In this document: in pieces, positions 1 to 7,914 of the stretch | Position numbering within the stretch: position 1 is the stretch's first letter | How the letters are laid out: each line of letters starts with the position of its first letter | Source: an uncultured Eubacteriales bacterium | GTDB taxonomy: Bacteria; Bacillota; Clostridia; Oscillospirales; Acutalibacteraceae | NCBI GenBank assembly: GCA_934445015.1 | Contig: CAKSDJ010000015.1 | Coordinates: 1 to 30,916 of the forward strand | DNA length: 30,916 nt | Direction: 5' to 3' | Notes under the pieces: generated by a model | What the model was told of the DNA's origin: nothing | What the model saw: the letters and a program-made list of their open reading frames with translations, nothing else | Database searches by the model: none | Position numbers and translations under genes: made by a program

Positions 1-75
1 TTCTTCGGCTTTTCTGCGTGAGGCAACACCGCAAGCCGACAAATGCTTTTGAAGTCTGATTTTATTATCCTTCAT
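1..75 (-). CDS. rluB: RsuA/RluB-family pseudouridine synthase, N-terminal 25 residues only
   Basis: Only the first 25 codons lie inside the window; the rest runs off the left edge. The translated start reads MKDNKIRLQKHLSACGVASR followed by RKAEE, the opening of the S4 RNA-binding domain of RluB/RsuA-type 23S or 16S rRNA pseudouridine synthases, which typically begin RLQK-L---GVASRRKAE. An AGGAGT Shine-Dalgarno lies at 81-86, five bases before the ATG. The stop codon of dacF (85-87) overlaps this site, so the gene is the distal member of the same operon. The family is clear from the S4 motif, but whether the enzyme modifies 23S (RluB) or 16S (RsuA) rRNA cannot be decided from this fragment. 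Confidence 0.85.
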   Translation of the reverse strand, partial: MKDNKIRLQKHLSACGVASRRKAEE

Positions 76-84
76 TTTTTACTC

Positions 85-1188
85 CTAAAAACTTGATATT
101 ACAGTTACGAATATTTCTTTGAACAACGCTAATTTATCATTTTCATTTTTTAAATCCACATCAGAAATAAGCGGCTTTGCGCAAACTTCGTTTTCGTTGC
201 AATAGTAATATACCTTCCCTATTTCATCTCCGCTCTTTACGGGTGGATATAAAAAGTGCGGAACATTTATTTTGTAAGTTATTTTTGAGTTTTCTGTAAC
301 ATTTATATCAGCCGAAGGAACTTCAACCGTGATATCATCGCCGCTTACCGAATGGACACTGAATGTTTTTTCACTCGCAGAAAACTCCTTTGACTCTATC
401 AGGGATATGCCCAAATCCAGGAGCTTACGGTGGTCTGCCCAATCGTTTCCGTCATTTAAAGTTACAGCAATTACAAATTTGTTATCTTTTTTTGATGCCG
501 ACACAAGGCACCTGCCTGACTTTTTTGTAAATCCCGTTTTTACACCCACTACATCGTCGTACATTTTAAGCAATTTGTTATGATTTTTAAGTGTGCGTTT
601 ATAAGGCGGATTTCCGTAGCAAAGGCATGCCGTTTCGGCTGATGCCGCTTCGCTGAAATACGGATTTGACATAGCTTCTTTGGCTATCAGCGCCAATTCA
701 TACGCCGTAGTATAATGCTCTTCCGAGTCAAGGCCTGACGGTGTTACAAAATGAGTATCTTTAAGGCCTATTTGCTTTGCACGCTCATTCATAATATCGG
801 CAAATTTACTTACACTGCCGGCAATAGCAATCGCCACGGTATTTGCGGCATCATTGCCCGAAGCCAGCATCATACCGTACAGTAAATCGTGATATGAAAC
901 ACGGTCGCCTTCAAGCAGACCCATTGAAGAACCCTCAATGGTTGCCATTTCACGGGTTACAACTACCTCATCGTTCAAATTATCGCACAGTTCACATAAG
1001 ATCAACGACGTCATAATCTTTGTTGTACTCGCCATAGGCAACCGCTCGTTGCTGTTTAACGAATACAAAACCTCACCGGTAACACCGTCTATAACAACCG
1101 CCGCTTTTGCAGAAATATCTTCGGCGCTTGCGGTTACAATGTTCGAAAACAACATTGCGCTTAAAAAAATACAAACAAATCTTTTCAT
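85..1188 (-). CDS. dacF: D-alanyl-D-alanine carboxypeptidase (S11 family, DacF-type low-molecular-weight PBP)
   Basis: This enzyme removes the terminal D-Ala from peptidoglycan stem peptides outside the membrane. All three active-site motifs are present (numbered from the chosen ATG): STTK at 54-57 with the serine nucleophile, SGN at 110-112, and KTG at 217-219. A signal peptide ends near residue 22 (TASA), and the last 15-20 residues form a likely amphipathic membrane anchor, as in PBP5/DacF. A TTG start four codons upstream (1200) keeps the frame, but the ATG at 1188 gives the classic MKRF signal sequence and is preferred. It lies 48 bases after gerW and overlaps the ribosome binding site of rluB. 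In Bacillus, dacF belongs to the sporulation programme; the adjacent gerW supports a similar role here, though that is inference. Confidence 0.93.
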   Translation of the reverse strand: MKRFVCIFLSAMLFSNIVTASAEDISAKAAVVIDGVTGEVLYSLNSNERLPMASTTKIMTSLILCELCDNLNDEVVVTREMATIEGSSMGLLEGDRVSYHDLLYGMMLASGNDAANTVAIAIAGSVSKFADIMNERAKQIGLKDTHFVTPSGLDSEEHYTTAYELALIAKEAMSNPYFSEAASAETACLCYGNPPYKRTLKNHNKLLKMYDDVVGVKTGFTKKSGRCLVSASKKDNKFVIAVTLNDGNDWADHRKLLDLGISLIESKEFSASEKTFSVHSVSGDDITVEVPSADINVTENSKITYKINVPHFLYPPVKSGDEIGKVYYYCNENEVCAKPLISDVDLKNENDKLALFKEIFVTVISSF

Positions 1189-1236
1189 AAACAACACCAA
1201 TAAATTTTATGTGGATTGTTTATGGCATTATGTGAC

Positions 1237-1623
1237 TTATTTTTCTACCGCAGGCTTACCGCCCTTTTTGTCAAAAAGGCTTTTTACCTTATCTAAAAAT
1301 TCCGGTGCCATATTTATGGCCTTGTCAATTGTACCGAGTTGATTATACACCGGCATCATATGAACATTATCACCGTTGACGCAAATAAAGGCGACCGGAT
1401 TTACTGTAACACCTGCGCCGCCGCCACCGCCGAAAAGTTCCTGACCGTTCTTGTTCGGAAAATCGCTTCCGCCCGTAGCAAGACCGAACGAAACTTTTGA
1501 CACCGGTATAAGCGTGTTATTGCCTACCACAACAGGTGTGCCTATAATTGTATCAGCGTCAACCATTGCGCGCAGTTTATCCATAGTAGTATCCATAATA
1601 CCCTTAATGCTGTTTTCGCCCAT
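1237..1623 (-). CDS. gerW: GerW/YtfJ-family sporulation protein
   Basis: A 128-residue protein with the full GerW (YtfJ) pattern: an N-terminal segment MGENSIKGIMDTTMDKLR, a TIIGTPVV strand, IPVSKVSFGLATGG, a glycine run (GGGGGAG) and a VNPVAFI strand. In Bacillus subtilis YtfJ is made in the forespore and is needed for normal spore germination; its biochemical action is unknown. The ATG at 1623 is chosen over a GTG at 1632 because an AGGAAA ribosome binding site lies nine bases before the ATG but directly abuts the GTG. The gene overlaps the end of the upstream DUF2953 gene by 20 bases. The same gene pair (ytfI-ytfJ) is adjacent in Bacillus, which supports the assignment and indicates a spore-forming ancestry. 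Confidence 0.92.
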   Translation of the reverse strand: MGENSIKGIMDTTMDKLRAMVDADTIIGTPVVVGNNTLIPVSKVSFGLATGGSDFPNKNGQELFGGGGGAGVTVNPVAFICVNGDNVHMMPVYNQLGTIDKAINMAPEFLDKVKSLFDKKGGKPAVEK

Positions 1624-2251
1624 CTTTTTCACTTTCCTTATGATTTAATTTTAAATATTCTCTCAAAGCCAAAATTGCCGCAATTAAAAAATATATCAAT
1701 CTTGTTGTTATATTTAAACGTATTGCGAATGCAGGATTTATCCTATCAAAATCGGCGGATATGTTTATTTTATCGGCTTTAAAATTTGCGTTGGTTTTTA
1801 AAAACGACAGTACCGGATACACCGCGCAACAAGTTGCGCCGTATTCAATTGCCGTATTCGCCGCATCATCGGTTGCAACAACAATGTCAAGTTCAAAATT
1901 TCTGAATTTGAATTTTTTTATTACCCACAAAACTTTTTTTAAAACAATTCCCGCGATTTCACAGAAATATCTGACAGTTCCCAAAAAGCCCTTCTCGTTA
2001 TATATTTTCTTAAAAAAACTTTCTTTATTCTCTGTTTTAATTTCAGAATCTGCATTTTGACCGGATTTTTTTATCTTTTTATTTTTCGCTTTTTTTAATT
2101 CAACTCGTTTTTCACTGTTAAACAAAACTATACCTGCGTATTTTATAACGCAAATCAACTCATTTTGATAATCGAGTTTAAATGTAATCGGCAAAATAAG
2201 CAAAACAAAAATCAGAAAAATCACCGATAAAATAATAAACAATGCTGTCAT
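1604..2251 (-). CDS. DUF2953 membrane protein (YtfI-like)
   Basis: A 215-residue protein with one hydrophobic N-terminal helix (residues about 3-23), a short charged and lysine-rich region (about 50-70), a central domain, and a second hydrophobic stretch near the C-terminus (IYFLIAAILAL). This layout and the position directly before gerW match DUF2953/YtfI. No biochemical function is established for the family. Its ATG overlaps the scpB stop codon as ATGA (2248-2251), so the two are translationally coupled. By context it is a sporulation or envelope protein working with GerW, but this is inference. Confidence 0.82.
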   Translation of the reverse strand: MTALFIILSVIFLIFVLLILPITFKLDYQNELICVIKYAGIVLFNSEKRVELKKAKNKKIKKSGQNADSEIKTENKESFFKKIYNEKGFLGTVRYFCEIAGIVLKKVLWVIKKFKFRNFELDIVVATDDAANTAIEYGATCCAVYPVLSFLKTNANFKADKINISADFDRINPAFAIRLNITTRLIYFLIAAILALREYLKLNHKESEKDGRKQH

Positions 2252-2832
2252 TGTTCAACTTCTCCGACGGCAGCCGTTTCTTCGATTTCAAGTTGCTCGC
2301 CCACATCGTTTACTTCGGGGTTATCCTTAGGCAACGGCGGTAATTCGCTTAAATCACTCAAACTGAAACTGCGTAAAAATGTTTTTGTTGTGCCGTAAAG
2401 CAACGGTCTTCCCGGCAGTTCGAGTCTGCCGCGTTCTTCAATAAGACCTTTTTCAACAAGTGTTGAAACCACTCCAGAACAATCCACCCCGCGGACCTGT
2501 TCGATAAAAGCACGCGTCACAGGCTGGTTATAGGCGATTACCGCCAAAACCTCAAGTGCCGCAGGTGACAAAGGCGTGCGCCGCTTAATGTCAAAAGCTT
2601 TTTTAATATACGGCGCAAACTCTTCACGAGTAACAAGTTGATATGTGTTTTCAAGTCTTACAACCCCGAAACCGCTGTTATCCAGATTCAACTTGTTTTC
2701 AAGTTCTTTAATATATTTCTCAATTTCTTCGGGTTTAATCTCAAATACCTGCGAAAGCCGTTCGGTACTTATAGGATCACCCGAAGCAAACAGAACCGCC
2801 TCAAGCGCAGAAAGGGTTTGTTGTTTGTTCAT
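2248..2832 (-). CDS. scpB: Segregation and condensation protein B (ScpB)
   Basis: ScpB forms the bacterial condensin complex with SMC and ScpA, binding ScpA as a dimer through two winged-helix domains. The 194-residue length is normal. Diagnostic segments include ALEAVLFASGDPIS near the N-terminus, SPAALEVLAVIAYNQPVTR in the middle, and EERGRLELPGRPLLYGTT in the second winged helix. The acidic tail (residues about 165-194) is typical of clostridial versions. Its start codon overlaps the scpA stop as ATGA (2829-2832), so the two partner subunits are translated in coupled fashion. Confidence 0.96.
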   Translation of the reverse strand: MNKQQTLSALEAVLFASGDPISTERLSQVFEIKPEEIEKYIKELENKLNLDNSGFGVVRLENTYQLVTREEFAPYIKKAFDIKRRTPLSPAALEVLAVIAYNQPVTRAFIEQVRGVDCSGVVSTLVEKGLIEERGRLELPGRPLLYGTTKTFLRSFSLSDLSELPPLPKDNPEVNDVGEQLEIEETAAVGEVEQ

Positions 2833-3557
2833 CTTTTTTTATGCCCCTTAATAATTTTAATCTCTGCCGTATCCGCATCCTCACCGTTTATTTCAACGCG
2901 GTTTGCTTTGCAAAGTTCAAGTACAGCCAAAAAGGTTGCAACCAGTTCGGAACGGCTCTTCGCTGTTTTATAAAGCGAAGTGAGTTTGCTTGTCCCGCCG
3001 GTTATAAGTTTGCGGATAACAAAAACAATCTTTGTCGAAACCGAAACAATCTTTTTTGCAACTATTTTTGTAAACGGTGTTATGTTAGGCGGCAAACGTC
3101 TCTGACCGCGGCCCACCGCTGCAATGTAAGCGTGATATATTGCATCGCTCGGATGCACAAGTTCGTAGGTTTTATCAAAATCGTACTCACACGGAGGCCG
3201 CACAAATCTGTCAAACCCCGATGTCATAAGCGATAATTTTTCAGCCATCTCGCGGCACATCTGATATTCAAGCAATTCGCCCGTAAGTTCCTCTTTAAGG
3301 CGGACTATTTCATCATGCTTAGGCAGCAGGCTTACAGTCTTCATATATATAAGTCTTGACGCCATCTCCAAAAACTCACTTGAAATTTCCATTTCAAGGC
3401 TTTTAAAAACTTCCATTTGTTTCAGATACTGGTCTATAAGCACCGACAATTGTATGTCGTATATATTAAGTTTATTTCGCGCGATCAATTGTAACAGCAG
3501 ATCAAGCGGACCTTCAAAGTTTTCTATCTTGTAAGACAGCGTAACAGTCTGCTCCAT
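2829..3557 (-). CDS. scpA: Segregation and condensation protein A (ScpA)
   Basis: The kleisin subunit of the SMC-ScpAB condensin, which bridges the SMC heads. The N-terminal YKIENFEGPLDLLLQLI followed by NKLNIYDIQLSVLIDQYL is the family signature, followed by EFLEMASRLIYMKTVSLLP. The C-terminal part (ELVATFLAVLELCKANRVE) is the winged helix that contacts the other SMC head. The length of 242 residues is usual. A GGAG ribosome binding site sits eight bases before the ATG, inside the last codons of the upstream protease gene, whose stop is only three bases away. Confidence 0.96.
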   Translation of the reverse strand: MEQTVTLSYKIENFEGPLDLLLQLIARNKLNIYDIQLSVLIDQYLKQMEVFKSLEMEISSEFLEMASRLIYMKTVSLLPKHDEIVRLKEELTGELLEYQMCREMAEKLSLMTSGFDRFVRPPCEYDFDKTYELVHPSDAIYHAYIAAVGRGQRRLPPNITPFTKIVAKKIVSVSTKIVFVIRKLITGGTSKLTSLYKTAKSRSELVATFLAVLELCKANRVEINGEDADTAEIKIIKGHKKR

Positions 3558-3560
3558 TAT

Positions 3561-4280
3561 TCACACTCCAAACAAATTAAAAGGAAACTTGGCAATAATC
3601 GCAATAAAATACAACACTTTGCCCGATACATAACCTATGGTGCCACTTATTATTCCGGTGCGGTTATCTAAGAGAAACAAAGCCATAAGTCCGATAAAAA
3701 TGTATCTTTCATATTGCATAATTTTAAAATAGTATTTTTGCGGAAGAAACGCAAATAAAATTCTTGATCCGTCAAACGGAGGAATCGGAATCATATTAAA
3801 AACAGCAAGATAAGTGCTGATATAAGCAATGTAAAACAAAAAATTCGAAATAAAATAGGTAACTGTTGAACTTATAAGGATAAACAGATAACTTAAAACC
3901 ATAGTTACAAGGCTTAAAATCAAATTTGCAAACGGACCCGCAAACGCTACTAAAACCATACCCCACTTAGGGTTTTTATAATATCGTGCGTTAACCTTGA
4001 CAGGATTTGCCCAGCCTATGCCGAAAAGCATAATACCGGCGGCACCGAGCCAGTCTATATGAGCCATAGGATTAAGCGTAAGTCTGCCCTGCATACGCGG
4101 TGTGGGATCGCCGAGTTTTGTAGACACATAACCGTGTGCCCATTCGTGTATCGGCATAGTTATAAAAATAACCGCAAGCGTAGACAGCAAATATGACAAA
4201 AAACTTAACGTATCAAATGAACCGTCGCTTATGGCGCGTGTTATATAATTAAACAAGCAATACCACCCCAAGTTATACAT
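3561..4280 (-). CDS. Site-2-protease-like membrane zinc metalloprotease (M50 family, no PDZ)
   Basis: A 239-residue polytopic membrane protein carrying the HEWAH zinc motif (HExxH, residues 45-49) in its first hydrophobic segment and a second metal-ligand region IPIPPFDGSRIL, the NxxPxPxxDG motif of M50 peptidases. Four or five hydrophobic segments are visible and no PDZ domain is present, as in the compact YwhC-type family usually found beside scpA in Clostridia. Its substrate is unknown. The ATG at 4280 has no ribosome binding site and sits only about eight bases from the predicted transcript start. A TTG at 4256, preceded by GGGGTGG at about seven bases, may be the true start; it would remove eight residues and leave both motifs intact. 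Confidence 0.88.
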   Translation of the reverse strand: MYNLGWYCLFNYITRAISDGSFDTLSFLSYLLSTLAVIFITMPIHEWAHGYVSTKLGDPTPRMQGRLTLNPMAHIDWLGAAGIMLFGIGWANPVKVNARYYKNPKWGMVLVAFAGPFANLILSLVTMVLSYLFILISSTVTYFISNFLFYIAYISTYLAVFNMIPIPPFDGSRILFAFLPQKYYFKIMQYERYIFIGLMALFLLDNRTGIISGTIGYVSGKVLYFIAIIAKFPFNLFGV

Positions 4281-4294
4281 AACATTATTAGTAT

Positions 4295-4323
4295 ATTATA
4301 TATCAATACACGCTGAATTACAA
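4295..4323 (-). promoter_or_regulatory. Sigma-A-type promoter for the M50-scpAB-gerW-dacF operon
   Basis: Read on the minus strand: -35 TTGTAA (4323-4318), 17-base spacer, -10 TATAAT (4300-4295). Transcription should begin near 4288. Nothing else in the 120-base divergent gap competes on this strand. Confidence 0.65.
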
Positions 4324-4362
4324 GCAAAACATACCTTAATAAAGATTTAATATCTTTTTCAC

Positions 4363-4391
4363 TTGATATTTAGATTTATGAGTGTTATAAT
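4363..4391 (+). promoter_or_regulatory. Sigma-A-type promoter for the glycosyltransferase gene
   Basis: TTGATA (4363-4368), 17-base spacer, TATAAT (4386-4391). The start point should fall near 4398, only about three bases before the ATG at 4401, so the transcript would be leaderless or nearly so. It is divergent from the operon promoter at 4295-4323. Confidence 0.7.
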
Positions 4392-4400
4392 TCATTCGTT

Positions 4401-5840
4401 ATGATAATAGAAATTTTAAGAGCAATAGTAAAAACAATAAATACTGTATCAAGTTCTATCAGCAAGTTACTCAGTTACAAAAAAATTTACAAATTGACCG
4501 GCGTTTTCTTCACGCGAAAATTCAAACCGGCAAAACACAACCACAAGTATGCCATACTTGTCGCTGCACGTAATGAAGAAACGGTTATAGGTAACCTGAT
4601 AGACAGCATAAACCGTCAGGACTATCCGCTTGACCTTGTGACCGTATTTGTAGTTGCCGATAATTGCACCGATAACACCGCACGCATATCGCGTGAATTG
4701 GGCGCCGTTTGTTATGAACGTTTGGACACCGAACACCGCACAAAAGGTTATGCGCTGCAATATCTTGTAAACTGTATAAAAGCGGATTACGGAGTTGAAA
4801 GTTTTGAAGGCTATTTTATATTCGACGCAGATAACCTTTTGAAACAGGATTATCTGACACGTATGAACGAGTCGTTTGATGCAGGTCAAAAAATAATAAC
4901 ATCCTACCGCAACACAAAAAATTTCGGTGATAACTGGATTTCCGCTTCCTACGGTATACATTGGTTGCGTACGATACGTAATGAGCACCGAGCGCGCTCT
5001 TTGTTTCATTTGGCAACGCGTATTCAGGGCACGGGATTTTTGTTTTCAAACGAACTTATTAAAAACGGTTGGAACTACACTTCACTTACCGAGGATCGCG
5101 CGTTTTGCGCCGATGCGGTAGCGCAGGGTTATCAGATAACTTATAATAACGATGCCGAATTTTATGACGAGCAACCGGTTGATATTAAAATTGCAATGCG
5201 CCAGCGCATCAGGTGGGCAAAAGGTCACTTGCAGGCATTTGCCGAAACAGGGCCGCAACTGCTTAAACACATTTTTGTAACGGGAGGCGCCGCTAACCGT
5301 GATGTTGCACCGGACACACTGAAATGGAAACGGCTTTTTAATAACATTCGGCTGCGTTTTATGAGTCTTGATATGCTCTCGGTTGTATATCCGCGTTCGC
5401 TTATAACTCTGTTTAAAAGAATTGTAATATACTGGTTAAAATTTGCGCTTATATTTTTAGGCTGCAAGTTTACGTTTAATATATTTAAGATAGGATTTTT
5501 TGGATACGAGATATACAAAATGCCGCTTGTAAGCGGCATCGCCGCACTTACAGTTTCCGCATTTTACACGTCGTTTGTTTCTTATTTCAAAAACATCATA
5601 TCGGCGATTTACATTTTTATAATTGAACACAAACGCATTGAGCATATACCGTTTATTAAAAAGGTATGGTTTTGCCTTACTTTCCCGATATTTGATATTA
5701 TAGGCAGATTTTCATTGCTTATAGCGTTATTTAAAAAGGTTGAATGGAAAGCGATACCGCACACTTCAAATGTAAATATAGGAGATATAAGTGCCAAAAA
5801 CGCTCAATCAAAACAAAAGGTTCACGTAGGTGACAAATAA
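4401..5840 (+). CDS. Membrane-bound family 2 glycosyltransferase
   Basis: A 479-residue GT-A fold glycosyltransferase with C-terminal membrane helices. The nucleotide-sugar site is visible as VAARNEE (54-60), DNCTDNTA (87-94) and the metal-binding DAD (142-144). TED (230-232) supplies the catalytic aspartate, and QRIRW (268-272) matches the Q-x-x-R-W motif of processive synthases such as cellulose and hyaluronan synthases. Three or more hydrophobic helices follow (about 340-450). It therefore probably extends a polysaccharide while exporting it, or glycosylates a lipid carrier; donor and product are unknown. No Shine-Dalgarno precedes the ATG, consistent with the nearly leaderless promoter. 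The gene stands alone, diverging from the scp operon and followed by a terminator. Confidence 0.9.
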   Translation: MIIEILRAIVKTINTVSSSISKLLSYKKIYKLTGVFFTRKFKPAKHNHKYAILVAARNEETVIGNLIDSINRQDYPLDLVTVFVVADNCTDNTARISRELGAVCYERLDTEHRTKGYALQYLVNCIKADYGVESFEGYFIFDADNLLKQDYLTRMNESFDAGQKIITSYRNTKNFGDNWISASYGIHWLRTIRNEHRARSLFHLATRIQGTGFLFSNELIKNGWNYTSLTEDRAFCADAVAQGYQITYNNDAEFYDEQPVDIKIAMRQRIRWAKGHLQAFAETGPQLLKHIFVTGGAANRDVAPDTLKWKRLFNNIRLRFMSLDMLSVVYPRSLITLFKRIVIYWLKFALIFLGCKFTFNIFKIGFFGYEIYKMPLVSGIAALTVSAFYTSFVSYFKNIISAIYIFIIEHKRIEHIPFIKKVWFCLTFPIFDIIGRFSLLIALFKKVEWKAIPHTSNVNIGDISAKNAQSKQKVHVGDK

Positions 5841-5860
5841 ATTTATATGAATATATTAAA

Positions 5861-5882
5861 AGGGGCTGTTTTTACAGCCCCT
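5861..5882 (+). terminator. Hairpin terminator after the glycosyltransferase gene
   Basis: Perfect nine-base stem AGGGGCTGT / ACAGCCCCT with a TTTT loop, 20 bases after the stop codon. The downstream sequence is only moderately T-rich. On the opposite strand the stem is followed by TTTTAATATATT, so it may work in both directions. Confidence 0.75.
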
Positions 5883-5989
5883 CAATCTTTCGAAAAAGGT
5901 TCGCTAAAAGACGGGCTTTTAGCATAAATATGGTGTAATAAAAGTGGCGATAAAGTGATAGTAAAGCAATGAGAAATGCGCATCCAAAC

Positions 5990-6645
5990 GAAAATATTTA
6001 GCATATAGGAATTTGTGCCGCAGGCTGCCAAGTTATACGAAAAACAACCGATAGATGAGATCAACGAAAGTTGTGGGAAACACGGCAAAAGTCGGTTAAC
6101 AGGTCGAAATTGCCCCTGGAGGAAAAAGAAATATTCCAATCCAAGACCGACCCCGAAAACGGAGTGTACAAGTGAGAACATAAGAAATACTTTGTATATA
6201 CGGTGCAGACTGGCTGCGATAAAATTGGTATGTAATGGATATTACGTTAAACTTGGGTAATGTTAATGGCAGTGTAGCATTCTACGGATTGTATGACAGA
6301 CTGATAGACAGAAATTCTAAAATTAAAGCCGTAGTGAACAACGCTGAATGCAAAAATTGTTTCTCGATAAATTCGTGCACAAAAGAATTCAAATTGAAAA
6401 AGGCAGTAGCTGGACATATATGGTCGGATAATCTTGTAACAATCGAAGATATTCGGCATACGCCGGAGTACAAGAAACTGTACAAGCGATGAAGGAAAAC
6501 TATTGAGATGATATCTGCAGATGCGAAAGGAAAATACGCAATGCGATATACTCTGTACATAGGCTTCACCCAAGTCATTAACCGGATCATACTTAAATTT
6601 GCTACCATGAACTTAAAAAATATGCAGTACACAGGCGGAAAATAA
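5990..6645 (+). pseudogene. Decayed IS1182-type transposase (internal and C-terminal part)
   Basis: The transposase can be followed only by switching frames. Recognisable pieces in order are KRKY near 5990, AAKLYEKQPIDEIN (from about 6018), SKTDPENGVYK-stop-EHKKYFVYT (about 6140-6200), then from 6235 LNLGNVNGSVAFYGLYDRL, a CKNCFSINSC cysteine pair, HIWSDN, EDIRHTPEYKKLYK, a TGA at 6490-6492, and finally KTIEMISADAKGKYAMRYT and FATMNLKN up to the TAA at 6643-6645. These match the order of conserved C-terminal motifs in IS1182-family DDE transposases (GNVHDSVAF, RHTPE-KELY, TIERVFADAKEKHGMRYT, FACMNLKK). At least two frameshifts and several stops make it inactive. The 5' part of the gene is missing or unrecognisable between the upstream terminator and 5990. 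Confidence 0.85.
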
Positions 6646-6662
6646 CACACCTGTATACTGCA
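6623..6662 (+). repeat. Inverted repeat at the 3' end of the transposase remnant
   Basis: Arms TGCAGTACACAGG (6623-6635) and CCTGTATACTGCA (6650-6662) pair with one mismatch around a 14-base loop that contains the transposase stop codon. It probably is the transcription stop of the original insertion sequence rather than its terminal inverted repeat. Confidence 0.5.
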
Positions 6663-6801
6663 CTTACTCGCTTTTCTCTGTTTTGCCGTGCCGAAAAAAA
6701 TTTTTAATTCCTATCTAAACTTGATTTTTTGGGATTTATCGACAGTCTGAATTTCTTTTCATTTTAACATTCATCCAAACTATTGACAAAGAGCCTTAAT
6801 T
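6663..6801. other. Intergenic tail of the IS remnant; possible element end
   Basis: AT-rich sequence with no open frame of interest. GGGATTTATCGACAGTCTGA at 6731-6750 could be a degraded right terminal sequence of the IS1182-type element, but no matching inverted copy is found between 5883 and 6000, so both element ends cannot be defined. No terminator for the converging protease gene is evident. Confidence 0.35.
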
Positions 6802-7908
6802 TTACGGAGCCCAATTATAAATTGTTCGTGCATATGTATATGAATGTGTGTTGCTTGAATAACCGGTAGGTACGTAGGTTCCACCCATTGAAAATGTTTC
6901 GTATGAAGTAAACCATGGATTCCATATACTCCAAGTTGATCTTCGAGAATTATAACCCCTCAACACCACTGCATGACTACCACCGGTTCTGGTCATTGAC
7001 AAGTAAACCGGACGATTGCTATTCAACTCACCTCTCAAAGTTTCATAAGATACTGTAGCCTCAACCCGGATGGGGTTTAATCCTTTCGTCTTAGCATAAG
7101 TAACAACTTGCTCTCTTGAGAGATTGTCAGATCTTCCTGGTCGTCGATAGAATATACTCATAACGCCTTCCGCTGTACTACTATAGCCAAGGGTTCTCAA
7201 AATCGTCGAAGTGCAATACGCAGCACACCAGCTGTTTGATCCTTGAGTTTCTGTAATATTAAGTGTAATATAATATGACCAAGAATTGGTTGCATAAGTA
7301 GATGCGGTTGCAATCTCTATATCAATGTTAGAATCAGCTTTGGCATTAACTACTGTTGTTGATATTGGACTAATTGCAGTAGCAACGGTACTTACATTAG
7401 ACGAAACATTGTTCATTTCTTCAGGATAAGAAAACAGAACGTATTCGTTATTGCCAATACTTGCAACAATATCATTGCCAATTCGATTTAATCTCAACGG
7501 GGTGGCAGCAGATGTATAACCGGCCAATGACTCCAATTCCGTTGCAAGAAAACTTAAAATGGCAGCGTCATATCCATTATTTTGATTTGGATATACTCTG
7601 AAAATATATCTTATTATACCGTCACATATAACTGGGAAGTAATACACATCGGAATCAAAATCTATAAAAGAAAATGGGGTTCCTACAGAAATATTCGAGT
7701 ACAATAAATTACATTCACTGTAAGATTCAACAAATCAAGATATATTATCTTCTGCATACTCAATGTATCCTTGCGGACAAGTTGTAGTTTCAATATATAA
7801 TTGTGAACCTGCGTTAGCACTTTCGTTTTCTGCGAAAGCAACTGTACTTCCCATTGTTAAAATTAGAGTTATCGCCAAGATAATTGATAGAAGTTTTTTT
7901 ATTATCAT
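6802..7908 (-). pseudogene. Secreted staphopain-like (C47/papain-fold) cysteine protease interrupted by an in-frame TGA
   Basis: From the ATG at 7908 the frame gives a signal peptide (MIIKKLLSIILAITLILTMG, then STVAFA), 31 further codons, a TGA at codon 58 (7735-7737), and then an uninterrupted frame to the stop. The downstream part has a prosegment-like region (codons about 60-210) and a catalytic domain with Q222, C228 in SNSWCAAY, H312 in GGSHAVVLRGY and N330 in WNPW: the oxyanion glutamine and Cys-His-Asn triad of papain-fold enzymes, in the spacing and context of staphopains (MEROPS C47). AAGGAG lies two bases before the ATG, and the gene starts six bases after the anti-sigma gene. TGA is used as a normal stop elsewhere in the window, so this is most simply a nonsense mutation (perhaps TGG to TGA). 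A TTG at 7704 could only make a non-secreted product. The catalytic part shows no other damage, so the event would be recent, or a sequencing error. Confidence 0.8.
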
Positions 7909-7914
7909 TTCTCC

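Noticed and set aside
6235..6492. A stand-alone 85-residue protein
   Set aside because: Its sequence is an internal piece of an IS1182-type transposase that continues in frame past the stop at 6490-6492.
6282..6650. Minus-strand frame of 122 codons opposite the transposase remnant
   Set aside because: It is antisense to recognisable transposase motifs and has no ribosome binding site or family signal.
7735..7737. TGA in the protease gene as a sense codon (Trp or selenocysteine)
   Set aside because: TGA clearly ends scpA, scpB, the sigma factor, citrate synthase and DUF5696 genes in ATGA overlaps, and no selenocysteine context or convincing SECIS-like hairpin was seen.
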